This document shows, piece by piece, positions 1-5,066 of a stretch of DNA of 10,714 nt (position 1 is the first letter of the stretch; each line of letters starts with the position of its first letter). The notes beneath the pieces were generated by a model that worked only from the letters and a program-made list of their open reading frames with translations, was not told where the DNA came from and made no database searches. The DNA lies in contig JAUWBL010000017.1 of the NCBI GenBank assembly GCA_030601715.1, positions 1-10,714 on the forward strand, given 5' to 3'. A program made the translations under genes and the position numbers. This DNA is from Candidatus Geothermarchaeota archaeon (GTDB lineage Archaea; Thermoproteota; Nitrososphaeria; Geothermarchaeales; JAUWBL01).

Positions 1-300
1 GGAGTGATCGCCGCGATAGGAGCTGCCTTCACAGGGGAGTACTACATCGGTCTCGGTCAGACGGCTGACGAAGCGTACGCGAACTTTCTCTACGAACTCG
101 CCGGCGTTGAGCCTGACGAGCCTGACGAGCCCGATGGAGAGCCTACGACCTTGAGCGAACTGATTGATGAGGCGAATGCTCACCTAGAGAACTTCATGAA
201 TCTCTGGGCTCAAGGGCTGTTCGAGGAGGCTGGGGGAGAGCTGTCCAGATTCATGGAGCTGTGGAGCGAGGTCCTTCAGAGAAGCGGGGAAGAGGCGTAG
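1..300 (+). CDS. C-terminal part of an unrecognised protein (5' end cut by the window)
   Basis: The frame is open from base 1 to a TAG at 298-300. A GTG at 4 could be a start, but no upstream sequence is visible to support it, so I treat this as a 3' fragment of about 99 residues. The visible part begins with a small-residue stretch and a segment holding EYYIGLGQTADEAYANFLYELAG. A proline/acid linker (PDEPDEPDGEP) follows, encoded by three near-copies of a 9-nt unit at 109-135. The end is an acidic, amphipathic, probably helical tail rich in L, F, W and E. No catalytic motif, cysteine or membrane segment is visible. The next gene overlaps it or starts 3 nt after it, so the two are probably co-transcribed. 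I do not recognise the family. Confidence 0.6.
   Translation, partial: GVIAAIGAAFTGEYYIGLGQTADEAYANFLYELAGVEPDEPDEPDGEPTTLSELIDEANAHLENFMNLWAQGLFEEAGGELSRFMELWSEVLQRSGEEA
109..135 (+). repeat. Tandem 9-nt coding repeat (PDE linker)
   Basis: Three consecutive copies of GAGCCTGAC-like units (109-117, 118-126, 127-135; the third differs at two bases) encode the EPD/PDE repeats of the linker in the first gene. This is a short in-frame low-complexity repeat and may vary in copy number between strains. Confidence 0.7.
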
Positions 301-302
301 GG

Positions 303-761
303 TTGCGGGCGAAGACGGGTCTTTCTGACCGAGACATAGCCCTGATTCTCTCCTTGGTCGTCGTCATCGTGGGCGTCATCGTGACGGCCCTGTTGCTGAG
401 GCTTGCCGTCCGGGGAGGGAGAGGGCTGCTCGGGATAGCACTGGCCGGTGCTACAGCTTTCCTGCTAGCATACTGGGCTAGGGAAGCCTACAAGACGGTT
501 AGCACTGAACTTCGCCTAACCAGCACCGCTGACGACACGGAGTGGACCCACGAGCTGCACAAGGAGAGGGGGAAGGCTACTCTGGTTGCGGAGGTGCCGG
601 GACCGGAGGAGGAACTCCGAGTCCAGACTGATGGAAACATCATCGAGGTGCGCGGAGGCGGAGGCTTCACGAAGAAGGTCAAGCTACCTTTCCCCGTGGG
701 AGAGTGGCACTACTCCTACAGGAACGGTGTTCTACAAGTCGTGGCGAAACGTGAAGGCTAG
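303..761 (+). CDS. Membrane-anchored alpha-crystallin/Hsp20-domain protein
   Basis: From the TTG at 303 this is 152 residues. Two hydrophobic segments (about 11-33 and 41-58) form a hairpin anchor. A charged spacer leads to a domain at about 91-150 with the beta-sandwich pattern of small heat-shock proteins: an AEVPGPEEEL turn, a strand with DGNIIEVRG, KKVKLPFPV, and the terminal YRNGVLQVVAKR strand that corresponds to the family's 'NGVLEI' signature. Known Hsp20 proteins are soluble chaperones; membrane attachment, with the domain probably on the cytoplasmic side, is my inference. No IxI/V tail that would drive large oligomers is seen. An alternative GTG start at 261 would overlap the previous gene by 40 nt and has poor ribosome-binding context. 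The TTG has GAGG seven bases upstream and lies just after the previous stop, so I prefer it. The gene converges on the DUF4430 gene. Confidence 0.72.
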   Translation: MRAKTGLSDRDIALILSLVVVIVGVIVTALLLRLAVRGGRGLLGIALAGATAFLLAYWAREAYKTVSTELRLTSTADDTEWTHELHKERGKATLVAEVPGPEEELRVQTDGNIIEVRGGGGFTKKVKLPFPVGEWHYSYRNGVLQVVAKREG

Positions 762-784
762 GCCACATCTTGCCCTAGCTTGAG

Positions 785-1234
785 CTAGAACGAGACCTTC
801 GTGAAGTTCCAGACAACCCGGTCTCCGTCGTACAGCTTCGTGTTCATGGCTCCCTGAGCAGAGAACTGCCCATTGACGTACAGGCCCCAAAAGTGGGTGG
901 AGTTGCCCACGACTCCGCCTATCGAGTTGATCAAGACGTCGCCAAAGGAAGGATAGTAGGTGTATGTCACCTCGTCACCCAAGGCTACCAGCGTTGCATT
1001 GAGTGCTGAGTCGTTCCTCCCGATCTGGAAGAACACCCGGAACGTATCCTTCGAGCCGTTCGCGTAGTCGACCACCACAGCTGCCAGGCCCATGGCGCTC
1101 CTCCTGTCAAAGGACGTCACCTGCCTCTCCAGATCCGAACTTCTGAAGTAATAGAAAGAGGTAGCCGACGTCGCGACGACAGCCCACGCGAGCAGAGCAA
1201 CTGACAACACTTTCCAGCCTCCCCCAGACATCAT
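785..1234 (-). CDS. Anchored surface protein with DUF4430 (transcobalamin-like C-terminal) domain
   Basis: 149 residues. An N-terminal hydrophobic segment (about 8-29), followed by an RSS..ER stretch, is a signal anchor or uncleaved signal peptide, putting the rest outside the cell. Residues about 85-147 match the DUF4430 pattern known from transcobalamin and intrinsic-factor C-terminal domains: a YTYYPSFGDVLINSIGGV segment, then HFWGLYVNGQFSAQGAM and the closing LYDGDRVVWNF. The outer domain has five N-x-S/T sequons (N59, N74, N79, N111, N143), dense for its size and consistent with archaeal N-glycosylation. The ATG overlaps the stop of the ECF S-component gene as ATGA, so translation is probably coupled. 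A role as a substrate-capturing partner of the transporter, perhaps for a corrinoid, is inferred from domain and neighbour, not shown. Confidence 0.78.
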   Translation of the reverse strand: MMSGGGWKVLSVALLAWAVVATSATSFYYFRSSDLERQVTSFDRRSAMGLAAVVVDYANGSKDTFRVFFQIGRNDSALNATLVALGDEVTYTYYPSFGDVLINSIGGVVGNSTHFWGLYVNGQFSAQGAMNTKLYDGDRVVWNFTKVSF

Positions 1235-1785
1235 CCCACGATCCTACCAGCTTCCCTCACAATCCTGGGGGCTAGGGCGGAGAGGAGGATGGCGTTGCTC
1301 AGCTCATGAACCGGTCCGAAGGGGTACGGAATGCTCCCGACCGTCACCGGCAGAAAGAGGGCCAGGATCGTCACGTGCCAGGGAACGCCGAACAGGAGGG
1401 TCATGGAGGAAAGGGATGTCCCCACGTCGAAGAGCAGAGTCAGCAGAAATCCCAGGATGCCGAGCTCCAGCCTCGAGGCCACCCGTCCCCTCCATAGCAT
1501 ACCGGCAGCTCCTCCCACCAGGCCCATGAATAGAAAGCCGAACAGGGTCCATGGACCCGGCCCTATGAAGAGGTCGCTGACCAGCATGCTTAGTCCACCT
1601 ACCGTCACGCCGCCCACAACTCCAAAAAGAATCCCGGAGACGCATGTCAGGGTCACAACCAGAGAGACGTTCGGAATCCACTGGAGAAGCAGCCTGCTGG
1701 CAGCCGCCAAAGCCACCAGCATGGTCATCGTGGAAAGAAGTCGTACGCGAGAGCCCTTGGCCCCCCACGGGCTCAGCAGGGACAT
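1231..1785 (-). CDS. ECF transporter S component (substrate-binding membrane subunit)
   Basis: 184 residues with about six hydrophobic segments, the usual size and layout of S components of energy-coupling factor vitamin transporters. Typical signatures are IPNVSLVVTLT at about 37-47 and the glycine/alanine-rich helix pair ending in GPGPWTLFGFLFMGLVGGAAGML at about 75-97. Late residues VPWHVTILALFLPVTVGS precede a last helix with ELSNAILL. In this superfamily the S component binds the vitamin and docks on EcfT plus two ATPases; those partners are not in this window. The downstream, overlapping DUF4430 gene favours a corrinoid substrate of the CbrT kind, but riboflavin, queuosine-precursor or other vitamin specificity cannot be excluded. 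The ATG at 1785 lacks a clear Shine-Dalgarno site, and a 7-bp dyad lies 13 nt upstream. Confidence 0.78.
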   Translation of the reverse strand: MSLLSPWGAKGSRVRLLSTMTMLVALAAASRLLLQWIPNVSLVVTLTCVSGILFGVVGGVTVGGLSMLVSDLFIGPGPWTLFGFLFMGLVGGAAGMLWRGRVASRLELGILGFLLTLLFDVGTSLSSMTLLFGVPWHVTILALFLPVTVGSIPYPFGPVHELSNAILLSALAPRIVREAGRIVG

Positions 1786-1797
1786 GTCTAGGGCCTG

Positions 1798-1816
1798 GTT
1801 GGATTATCCATCCAAC
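1798..1816. promoter_or_regulatory. Perfect 7-bp dyad upstream of the ECF S-component gene
   Basis: GTTGGAT (1798-1804) and ATCCAAC (1810-1816) are exact inverted copies separated by five bases. The dyad lies just before the minus-strand start at 1785. A TTAAGAA-like box on the minus strand near 1836-1843 could place transcription initiation next to it. It may be an operator or a short hairpin in the leader. No protein partner can be named. Confidence 0.35.
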
Positions 1817-1939
1817 AACGAGGGGCTCGGCTTCTTCTTAAGGGTAGCGTAGCGCTTTGGCTGCTAGCTGAACATCGTCGAAAGCCCGGAGAATGCCATG
1901 AGACGGGAGAGGGCAGCGCTTCGCTGTTAACTTCCGGGG

Positions 1940-1960
1940 TTCCTAACAAAATGTTGGGAA
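1940..1960. promoter_or_regulatory. 9-bp near-perfect dyad at the start of the CMD-ModE pair
   Basis: TTCCTAACA (1940-1948) and TGTTGGGAA (1952-1960) form an inverted repeat with one mismatch (a G-U pair in RNA) and a 3-nt centre. It ends four bases before the ATG at 1965. The 3' arm contains the GGGAA that would act as ribosome-binding site, so a hairpin would hide it. As DNA, the dyad sits where a repressor would block initiation. Autoregulation by the ModE-like protein encoded in the same unit is an inference. Confidence 0.35.
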
Positions 1961-1964
1961 GAGA

Positions 1965-2813
1965 ATGGGTCAACATCGGTTGAAGGAAGAGACGAAGGCC
2001 GGCGATTCCGACCTGCGTAGCCTCGTCGATCAGGATGAGGTGTCTGATGACACGGTGAGGGCGATCCAAGATGTGGCTGCTAAGGTCTATGGGAAGATCC
2101 CGGAGCTGTTCCGGGTGAAGGGGCTCGTCGATGATCCCGAGTGGTATGAGACTTTCTTCGAAGTTGCGATGCAGTGGCCCCCCTCCTGTGGCCTGGATGA
2201 GAAGACCCGTCACTTCATGGGACTCGCCAAGTCCTTGGCCTATCTTTGGAAGCCCGGAATCCTGGCCCACCTAGAGTTCTGCAGAAGAGCAGGCGCGTCG
2301 CAGGGCGAAGTGAGCGAGGTGATCAAGGTCGCTGCCGTGTGTCTCGGCCTCGGCAACCTTGAGGTCGCTCTGGCCGCCTTGGACGATGCGGTGACGAACG
2401 AGCGTCATCTTCTGTCGGCGGACCGGATCGAGGATGAGAGAACCCTGGAGATAGTTGAGGACGCCAAGAGGTTGATGGGCGAGACCCCGCCTGTTTACCT
2501 GAGTCGGTACATTGTGGAAGACCCGTACTGGCTCGAGCTCCTTCACGACGCCGTCAGTGTTCTGTTCAATCCGGGCGCCCTCGACGCGAAGACAAAGCAC
2601 CTCCTGTGTGTCGCCGTAAGCTCCGTTTCGAGGTGGCAGGGGGGCGTCCGTAGACACGCTCGACTGGCTCTGGAGTCGGGGGCGACGAGAAGGGAGGTGG
2701 CTGACGTGATCAAGTCCTCCTTTAAGACGGGCCTGTCCGTGGCGACGCAGGCCGGCTACTCGACCCCCTGCTTCGTACCTCCTGAGTCCGCGGGTGGCTG
2801 CGGTGAAGAGTAA
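1965..2813 (+). CDS. Tandem carboxymuconolactone decarboxylase (AhpD/CMD)-like protein lacking CxxC
   Basis: 282 residues with two copies of the CMD helical repeat, centred at about 78-127 (DEKTRHFMGLAKSLAYLW...HLEFCRRAGAS) and 207-256 (DAKTKHLLCVAVSSVSRW...RHARLALESGATRREV). A helical segment with EWYETFFEVA/PYWLELLHDAV precedes each. The DxKT, alanine helix and xGA motifs fit the family. AhpD-type peroxidase-reductases carry CxxCxxxH at the turn; here both repeats read WxxGxxxH (W95, G98, H102 and W224, G227, H231), so thiol redox chemistry at that site is not possible. Cysteines at 75, 106, 126, 215, 269 and 279 lie elsewhere, two of them in the short tail. The start ATG has a GGGAAG site just upstream. 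The gene overlaps the ModE-like gene by up to 20 nt, so the two are co-expressed. Function unknown; a ligand-binding or structural role is possible. Confidence 0.75.
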   Translation: MGQHRLKEETKAGDSDLRSLVDQDEVSDDTVRAIQDVAAKVYGKIPELFRVKGLVDDPEWYETFFEVAMQWPPSCGLDEKTRHFMGLAKSLAYLWKPGILAHLEFCRRAGASQGEVSEVIKVAAVCLGLGNLEVALAALDDAVTNERHLLSADRIEDERTLEIVEDAKRLMGETPPVYLSRYIVEDPYWLELLHDAVSVLFNPGALDAKTKHLLCVAVSSVSRWQGGVRRHARLALESGATRREVADVIKSSFKTGLSVATQAGYSTPCFVPPESAGGCGEE

Positions 2814-3138
2814 GGTCTCCGGCCTAGTCGCGAGGGCCAAGATCTGGCTGGAGGACGGCTCCGGACGACAGATCGTGGGCGGGGGCTTGGCTTCACTGCT
2901 GGAGAAGATTGATGAGAAGGGCTCCGTTTCCTCCGCCACGAGAGAGCTAGGTATGTCCTACCGATACGCCTTGCACCGGATTACCGTGGCCGAGGAGAGG
3001 TTGGGCATCGTCTTGGTCAGCCGAAGGAGGGGAGGGAGAAGAGGGGGATGGTCCAGCCTCACCGAGGAGGGGCGTCGATACCTAGAGGAGTACCGGAGGC
3101 TGGAGGGAAGGATCCTCCGTATCCTTGAAGGTTTCTAG
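2794..3138 (+). CDS. ModE-like molybdate-responsive regulator (single winged-HTH domain)
   Basis: 114 residues from the GTG at 2794; a second GTG at 2803, with weak GGTG six bases upstream, is an equally good start. The protein matches the LysR-like N-terminal DNA-binding domain of ModE: KIWLEDGSGRQIVGGG (16-31), LLEKIDEKGSVSSATRELGMSYRYALHRI with the helix-turn-helix at about 43-63, the wing VLVSRRRGGRRGGW (73-86), then SLTEEGRRYLEEYRRLE. The glycine/arginine-rich wing ending in LTEEG is diagnostic of this family. The MOP/TOBE molybdate-binding domains of E. coli ModE are absent, as in short archaeal relatives, so the effector-sensing mechanism is unknown. Its 5' end overlaps the CMD-like gene, and it converges on the end of the cofactor operon. 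It is the natural candidate to regulate the MOT1-MoaA unit. Confidence 0.85.
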   Translation: MAAVKSKVSGLVARAKIWLEDGSGRQIVGGGLASLLEKIDEKGSVSSATRELGMSYRYALHRITVAEERLGIVLVSRRRGGRRGGWSSLTEEGRRYLEEYRRLEGRILRILEGF

Positions 3139-3152
3139 GGAGTCCCTGGGCT

Positions 3153-3488
3153 CTAGTCGAGGAGCTCATGACCCATCTGCTCCTTCGTTGATCTTCTTGA
3201 GCGTATTGCTATGTAGCCTAGGAAGGCGGATAGGACCAACATCAACACGCCATAGAGAGAGTAGCTAATCCAATGTCCTATGTCGAACCACTGTGGATCC
3301 CAGGATCCGCGACGAGAACCGACCGTCAGCGCGATGTCAGCTCCCTCTGCCCTTCCCTTTGACCATCCGAGAGCGTAGCTGCCCCCGAAGAGCAACACAA
3401 CTGCAAGTAAGACGAAAACCTTCTCTCCGCTAGAAGTCAACATGATGCCTGACATGAACCGCGAACCCACCAGGACATCACATTTCAC
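3153..3488 (-). CDS. Small membrane protein, two predicted helices (unrecognised)
   Basis: 111 residues from the GTG at 3488, which overlaps the upstream small gene by 11 nt. In-frame ATGs follow at residues 12 and 16, so the true N-terminus may be shorter. The layout is a hydrophobic segment at about 24-42 (VFVLLAVVLLFGGSYALGW), a polar loop with SKGRAEG and SWDPQWFDIGHW, a second hydrophobic segment at about 76-95, and a basic then acidic tail (RSRRSTKEQMGHELLD). There are no catalytic motifs. It is the last gene of the minus-strand run that begins with cofactor genes, and only 14 nt separate its stop from the convergent ModE gene. I do not recognise the family. Co-location suggests a membrane partner for a molybdo- or tungsto-enzyme or for metal handling, but nothing in the sequence shows that. 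Confidence 0.55.
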   Translation of the reverse strand: MKCDVLVGSRFMSGIMLTSSGEKVFVLLAVVLLFGGSYALGWSKGRAEGADIALTVGSRRGSWDPQWFDIGHWISYSLYGVLMLVLSAFLGYIAIRSRRSTKEQMGHELLD

Positions 3489-3801
3489 CCTCCGACGGTC
3501 TCTCTATGATTCGACCTCCGTTTCTGAACACCACCTGCCTGAGTTCTGGCTCGGAGCCTTGTGGGGAGGAGGTTTGATGTATGCTCAGCCTGACTGGGCT
3601 GCTCGGTGAAGGCGACGGTCCGTGAGGAGTCGGTTTGAGGGATCTGACTCGCTCGGTGAGGTGGGTGAAGGGAATGACTTTGACAATTCCGCTGGCTGCC
3701 CATCCCCCCAAAGCCGACGAGAGCAACTTGCCAGACATCAGGAGGAGAAGACCTGCGCAGGCGGAGAGGAAGGCGTAGGGTTGGATAGGCATGGAGGTCA
3801 T
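3478..3801 (-). CDS. Small membrane protein with Pro/Ser-rich tail (unrecognised)
   Basis: 107 residues starting MTSMPIQPY at the ATG whose last two bases plus the next A form the TGA stop of the 42-residue ORF upstream (ATGA overlap, 3798-3801). It contains a long hydrophobic stretch at about 9-44, enough for two short helices (AFLSACAGLLLLM and LLSSALGGWAASGIVKVI). A basic/polar region and a P/S-rich segment (KPTPHGPSPSPSSP) follow, then a hydrophilic tail ending EGEM. The frame stays open further upstream to a GTG at 3963, but that extension is arginine-rich and runs out of frame across the more convincing 42-residue ORF, so I do not use it. Function unknown. Together with the ORFs on each side it makes a trio of co-translated small membrane proteins. 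Confidence 0.5.
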   Translation of the reverse strand: MTSMPIQPYAFLSACAGLLLLMSGKLLSSALGGWAASGIVKVIPFTHLTERVRSLKPTPHGPSPSPSSPVRLSIHQTSSPQGSEPELRQVVFRNGGRIIERPSEGEM

Positions 3802-3926
3802 ATATAGGGAAGGTAGCTCAGGGCACCTCCAAGGATGCTGCCCATGAGAGCTCCCTTGACGCCGATCCTCTGGCTGCCGAGTAGCGGTATCCCAATGCCG
3901 AGGCCGAGGAGAATGTCTCTTGGCAT
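3798..3926 (-). CDS. 42-residue hydrophobic small protein with strong Shine-Dalgarno site
   Basis: The ATG at 3926-3924 has GGAGG at 3937-3933 on the minus strand, six bases away, one of the best ribosome-binding sites in the window. The product begins MPRDILLGLGIGIPLLGSQ and ends LSYLPYI. It has two short glycine-rich hydrophobic segments (about 5-17 and 27-41) flanking a QRIGVKG turn, a helical-hairpin look. Its stop overlaps the next start as ATGA, and its Shine-Dalgarno site lies just after the stop of the second MobB gene, so it sits neatly in the operon. It is too short for a match by eye to any family. It could be a separate small membrane protein, or the N-terminal half of a membrane protein split from the next ORF by a frame change. 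Confidence 0.5.
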   Translation of the reverse strand: MPRDILLGLGIGIPLLGSQRIGVKGALMGSILGGALSYLPYI

Positions 3927-3959
3927 TGAATGCCTCCAGGGCAGTTCTCCAGATGTGAG

Positions 3960-4445
3960 TCACAGACCCTCAAGAAGAGCCACCAACGGCTCCAGATCCC
4001 GGGTGACATCGAAGAAAGGTAGTCGGTGGTCCTTCAGCTTCGTCGCGACGATCCCCGAGATTGCAACGGTCTGGTCGCTGATCACCCTTTCGAGTTCCTC
4101 TTCGTGTTTCGCTGTTGCTATCCTGTGCACAGACGGGTCAGGCTGACCCTCGCAGATCAAGTAGTCGAACTCTTCCCCCACGTGATCCAGCTGTTGGCTG
4201 AGGCTCTCTCTTCTCTCCGCTGCTCGTAGAATAGCGGTCTCTCTCCTCGCTGACGTTATTACAAGCGCCGCCCCTGCTCTCCTGTGAATGTCGGTCTCTG
4301 TGCTAGTGATGTCTATCCTGTCCGCTCTCTCCATGTACTTGAGGGAGGCGACTCGATGGCCTCGCCGCGTTAGGGCTCGAATGAGGCTGGTCACCACCGT
4401 TGTTTTGCCACTCTTCTTCGTGCCGTAGACGGAGACGATCTTCAA
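3960..4445 (-). CDS. Divergent second MobB-like P-loop protein
   Basis: 161 residues, starting at a TTG whose bases overlap the stop of the first MobB gene by 4 nt. The Walker A GTKKSGKT is at 8-15, followed by a helix and RRGHRVASLKY, the standard MobB fold start. MobB proteins normally continue with KHxHH and a DxPGKDT segment. Here those positions read KYMERADRIDITSTETDIHRRAGA, so the histidines and the PGKD stretch are lost while the RRAGA helix is kept. The later LICEGQPDPSVHRIATAKHEEEL matches the MobB 'EGF...K.VTAK' region. In known systems MobB is a GTP-binding adapter for MobA in forming the guanine-dinucleotide form of the cofactor. A changed role for this copy, for example regulatory or with another partner, is inference. 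Confidence 0.8.
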   Translation of the reverse strand: MKIVSVYGTKKSGKTTVVTSLIRALTRRGHRVASLKYMERADRIDITSTETDIHRRAGAALVITSARRETAILRAAERRESLSQQLDHVGEEFDYLICEGQPDPSVHRIATAKHEEELERVISDQTVAISGIVATKLKDHRLPFFDVTRDLEPLVALLEGL

Positions 4446-5062
4446 TCCCTAGCGTTCTCCTGTTCTGGGTTGGAGGGCTTTGTACCTCCCCTCGATTCAC
4501 CTTTGGGATGTCCGTGGCCCAGGAGCACGTCCTCGACCAAACTCGCGAGGAGTTCGCTCTCTGCCTCTAGGTCTATCACGGGGATCTCTAACTCCTTGTC
4601 CGGGCTGTCTCGCCCGATGATGCCCGTTACTGCCAGGATCGGAGGGGAGGTGTCCTTGATGGTTTCGCGGAGATCTTCCTCTGACTTCGCCGTGACGATC
4701 TTGTAGACATCCGTTCTATGTGATGTTTTCATGTGAAATCCTTCGAGGAGGATCAGATCGAGGTCCTCGCCTTCCGCGTACTGGAGTATCTCTTCAAGGC
4801 TGAAGCTAGAGGTTTCGGTCCGTCTGATGATCCCTATCTCCTCAGGAGAAACGGACACAACGATTACGGCCCCAGCCTGGGCGTGCTTCCACGTATCCTT
4901 GCCTGGTGTGTCTAGGGTGAAGCCGCGGTGGTGAATGTGCTTGATGACACCGATCCGAACCCCTCTCTTCGAAAGAATGGATGTCAAGGTTTCCACCGTC
5001 CAAGTCTTACCGCTGTTCTTCTTTCCGATCACAGAAACTACGGGGCAGCCTTTCTGAGTCAC
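4442..5062 (-). CDS. mobB: MobB, molybdopterin-guanine dinucleotide biosynthesis adapter
   Basis: About 206 residues from the GTG at 5062. A TTG at 5080 would give 212 residues and overlap MoeA by 14 nt, but the GAGGAG inside the MoeA stop region lies 10 nt before the GTG and supports that start. Motifs: Walker A GKKNSGKT (13-20), then VIKHIHHRGFTLDTPGKDTWKHAQAGA (about 40-65), the classic MobB histidine and DxPGKDT signature, and LILLEGFHMKTSHRTDVYKIVTAKSEEDL, the EGF/TAK region. The product binds GTP and is thought to assist MobA in nucleotide attachment to the pterin. No MobA is in this window. The C-terminal tail (about 30 residues, charged, GHGHPKGESRGG) is longer than in compact MobB proteins. 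It lies directly after MoeA and before the divergent paralogue. Confidence 0.9.
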   Translation of the reverse strand: MTQKGCPVVSVIGKKNSGKTWTVETLTSILSKRGVRIGVIKHIHHRGFTLDTPGKDTWKHAQAGAVIVVSVSPEEIGIIRRTETSSFSLEEILQYAEGEDLDLILLEGFHMKTSHRTDVYKIVTAKSEEDLRETIKDTSPPILAVTGIIGRDSPDKELEIPVIDLEAESELLASLVEDVLLGHGHPKGESRGGTKPSNPEQENARD

Positions 5063-5066
5063 GCCG

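Noticed and set aside
2271..2939. 222-codon minus-strand open frame opposite the CMD and ModE genes
   Set aside because: It runs against two convincing overlapping genes and has no family features or ribosome-binding site.
3798..3810. CCCTATATATG on the minus strand as an internal promoter before the 107-residue ORF
   Set aside because: It looks like a TATA box but is explained by the codons of the end of the 42-residue ORF, and the downstream ATG is only a few bases away, too close for a start site 25 nt downstream.
3802..3963. N-terminal extension of the 107-residue ORF up to a GTG at 3963, giving 161 residues
   Set aside because: The extension is Arg/Gln/Pro/His-rich and overlaps, in another frame, a 42-residue ORF that has a strong Shine-Dalgarno site and protein-like hydrophobic composition. 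The ATG at 3801 overlaps that ORF's stop as ATGA.
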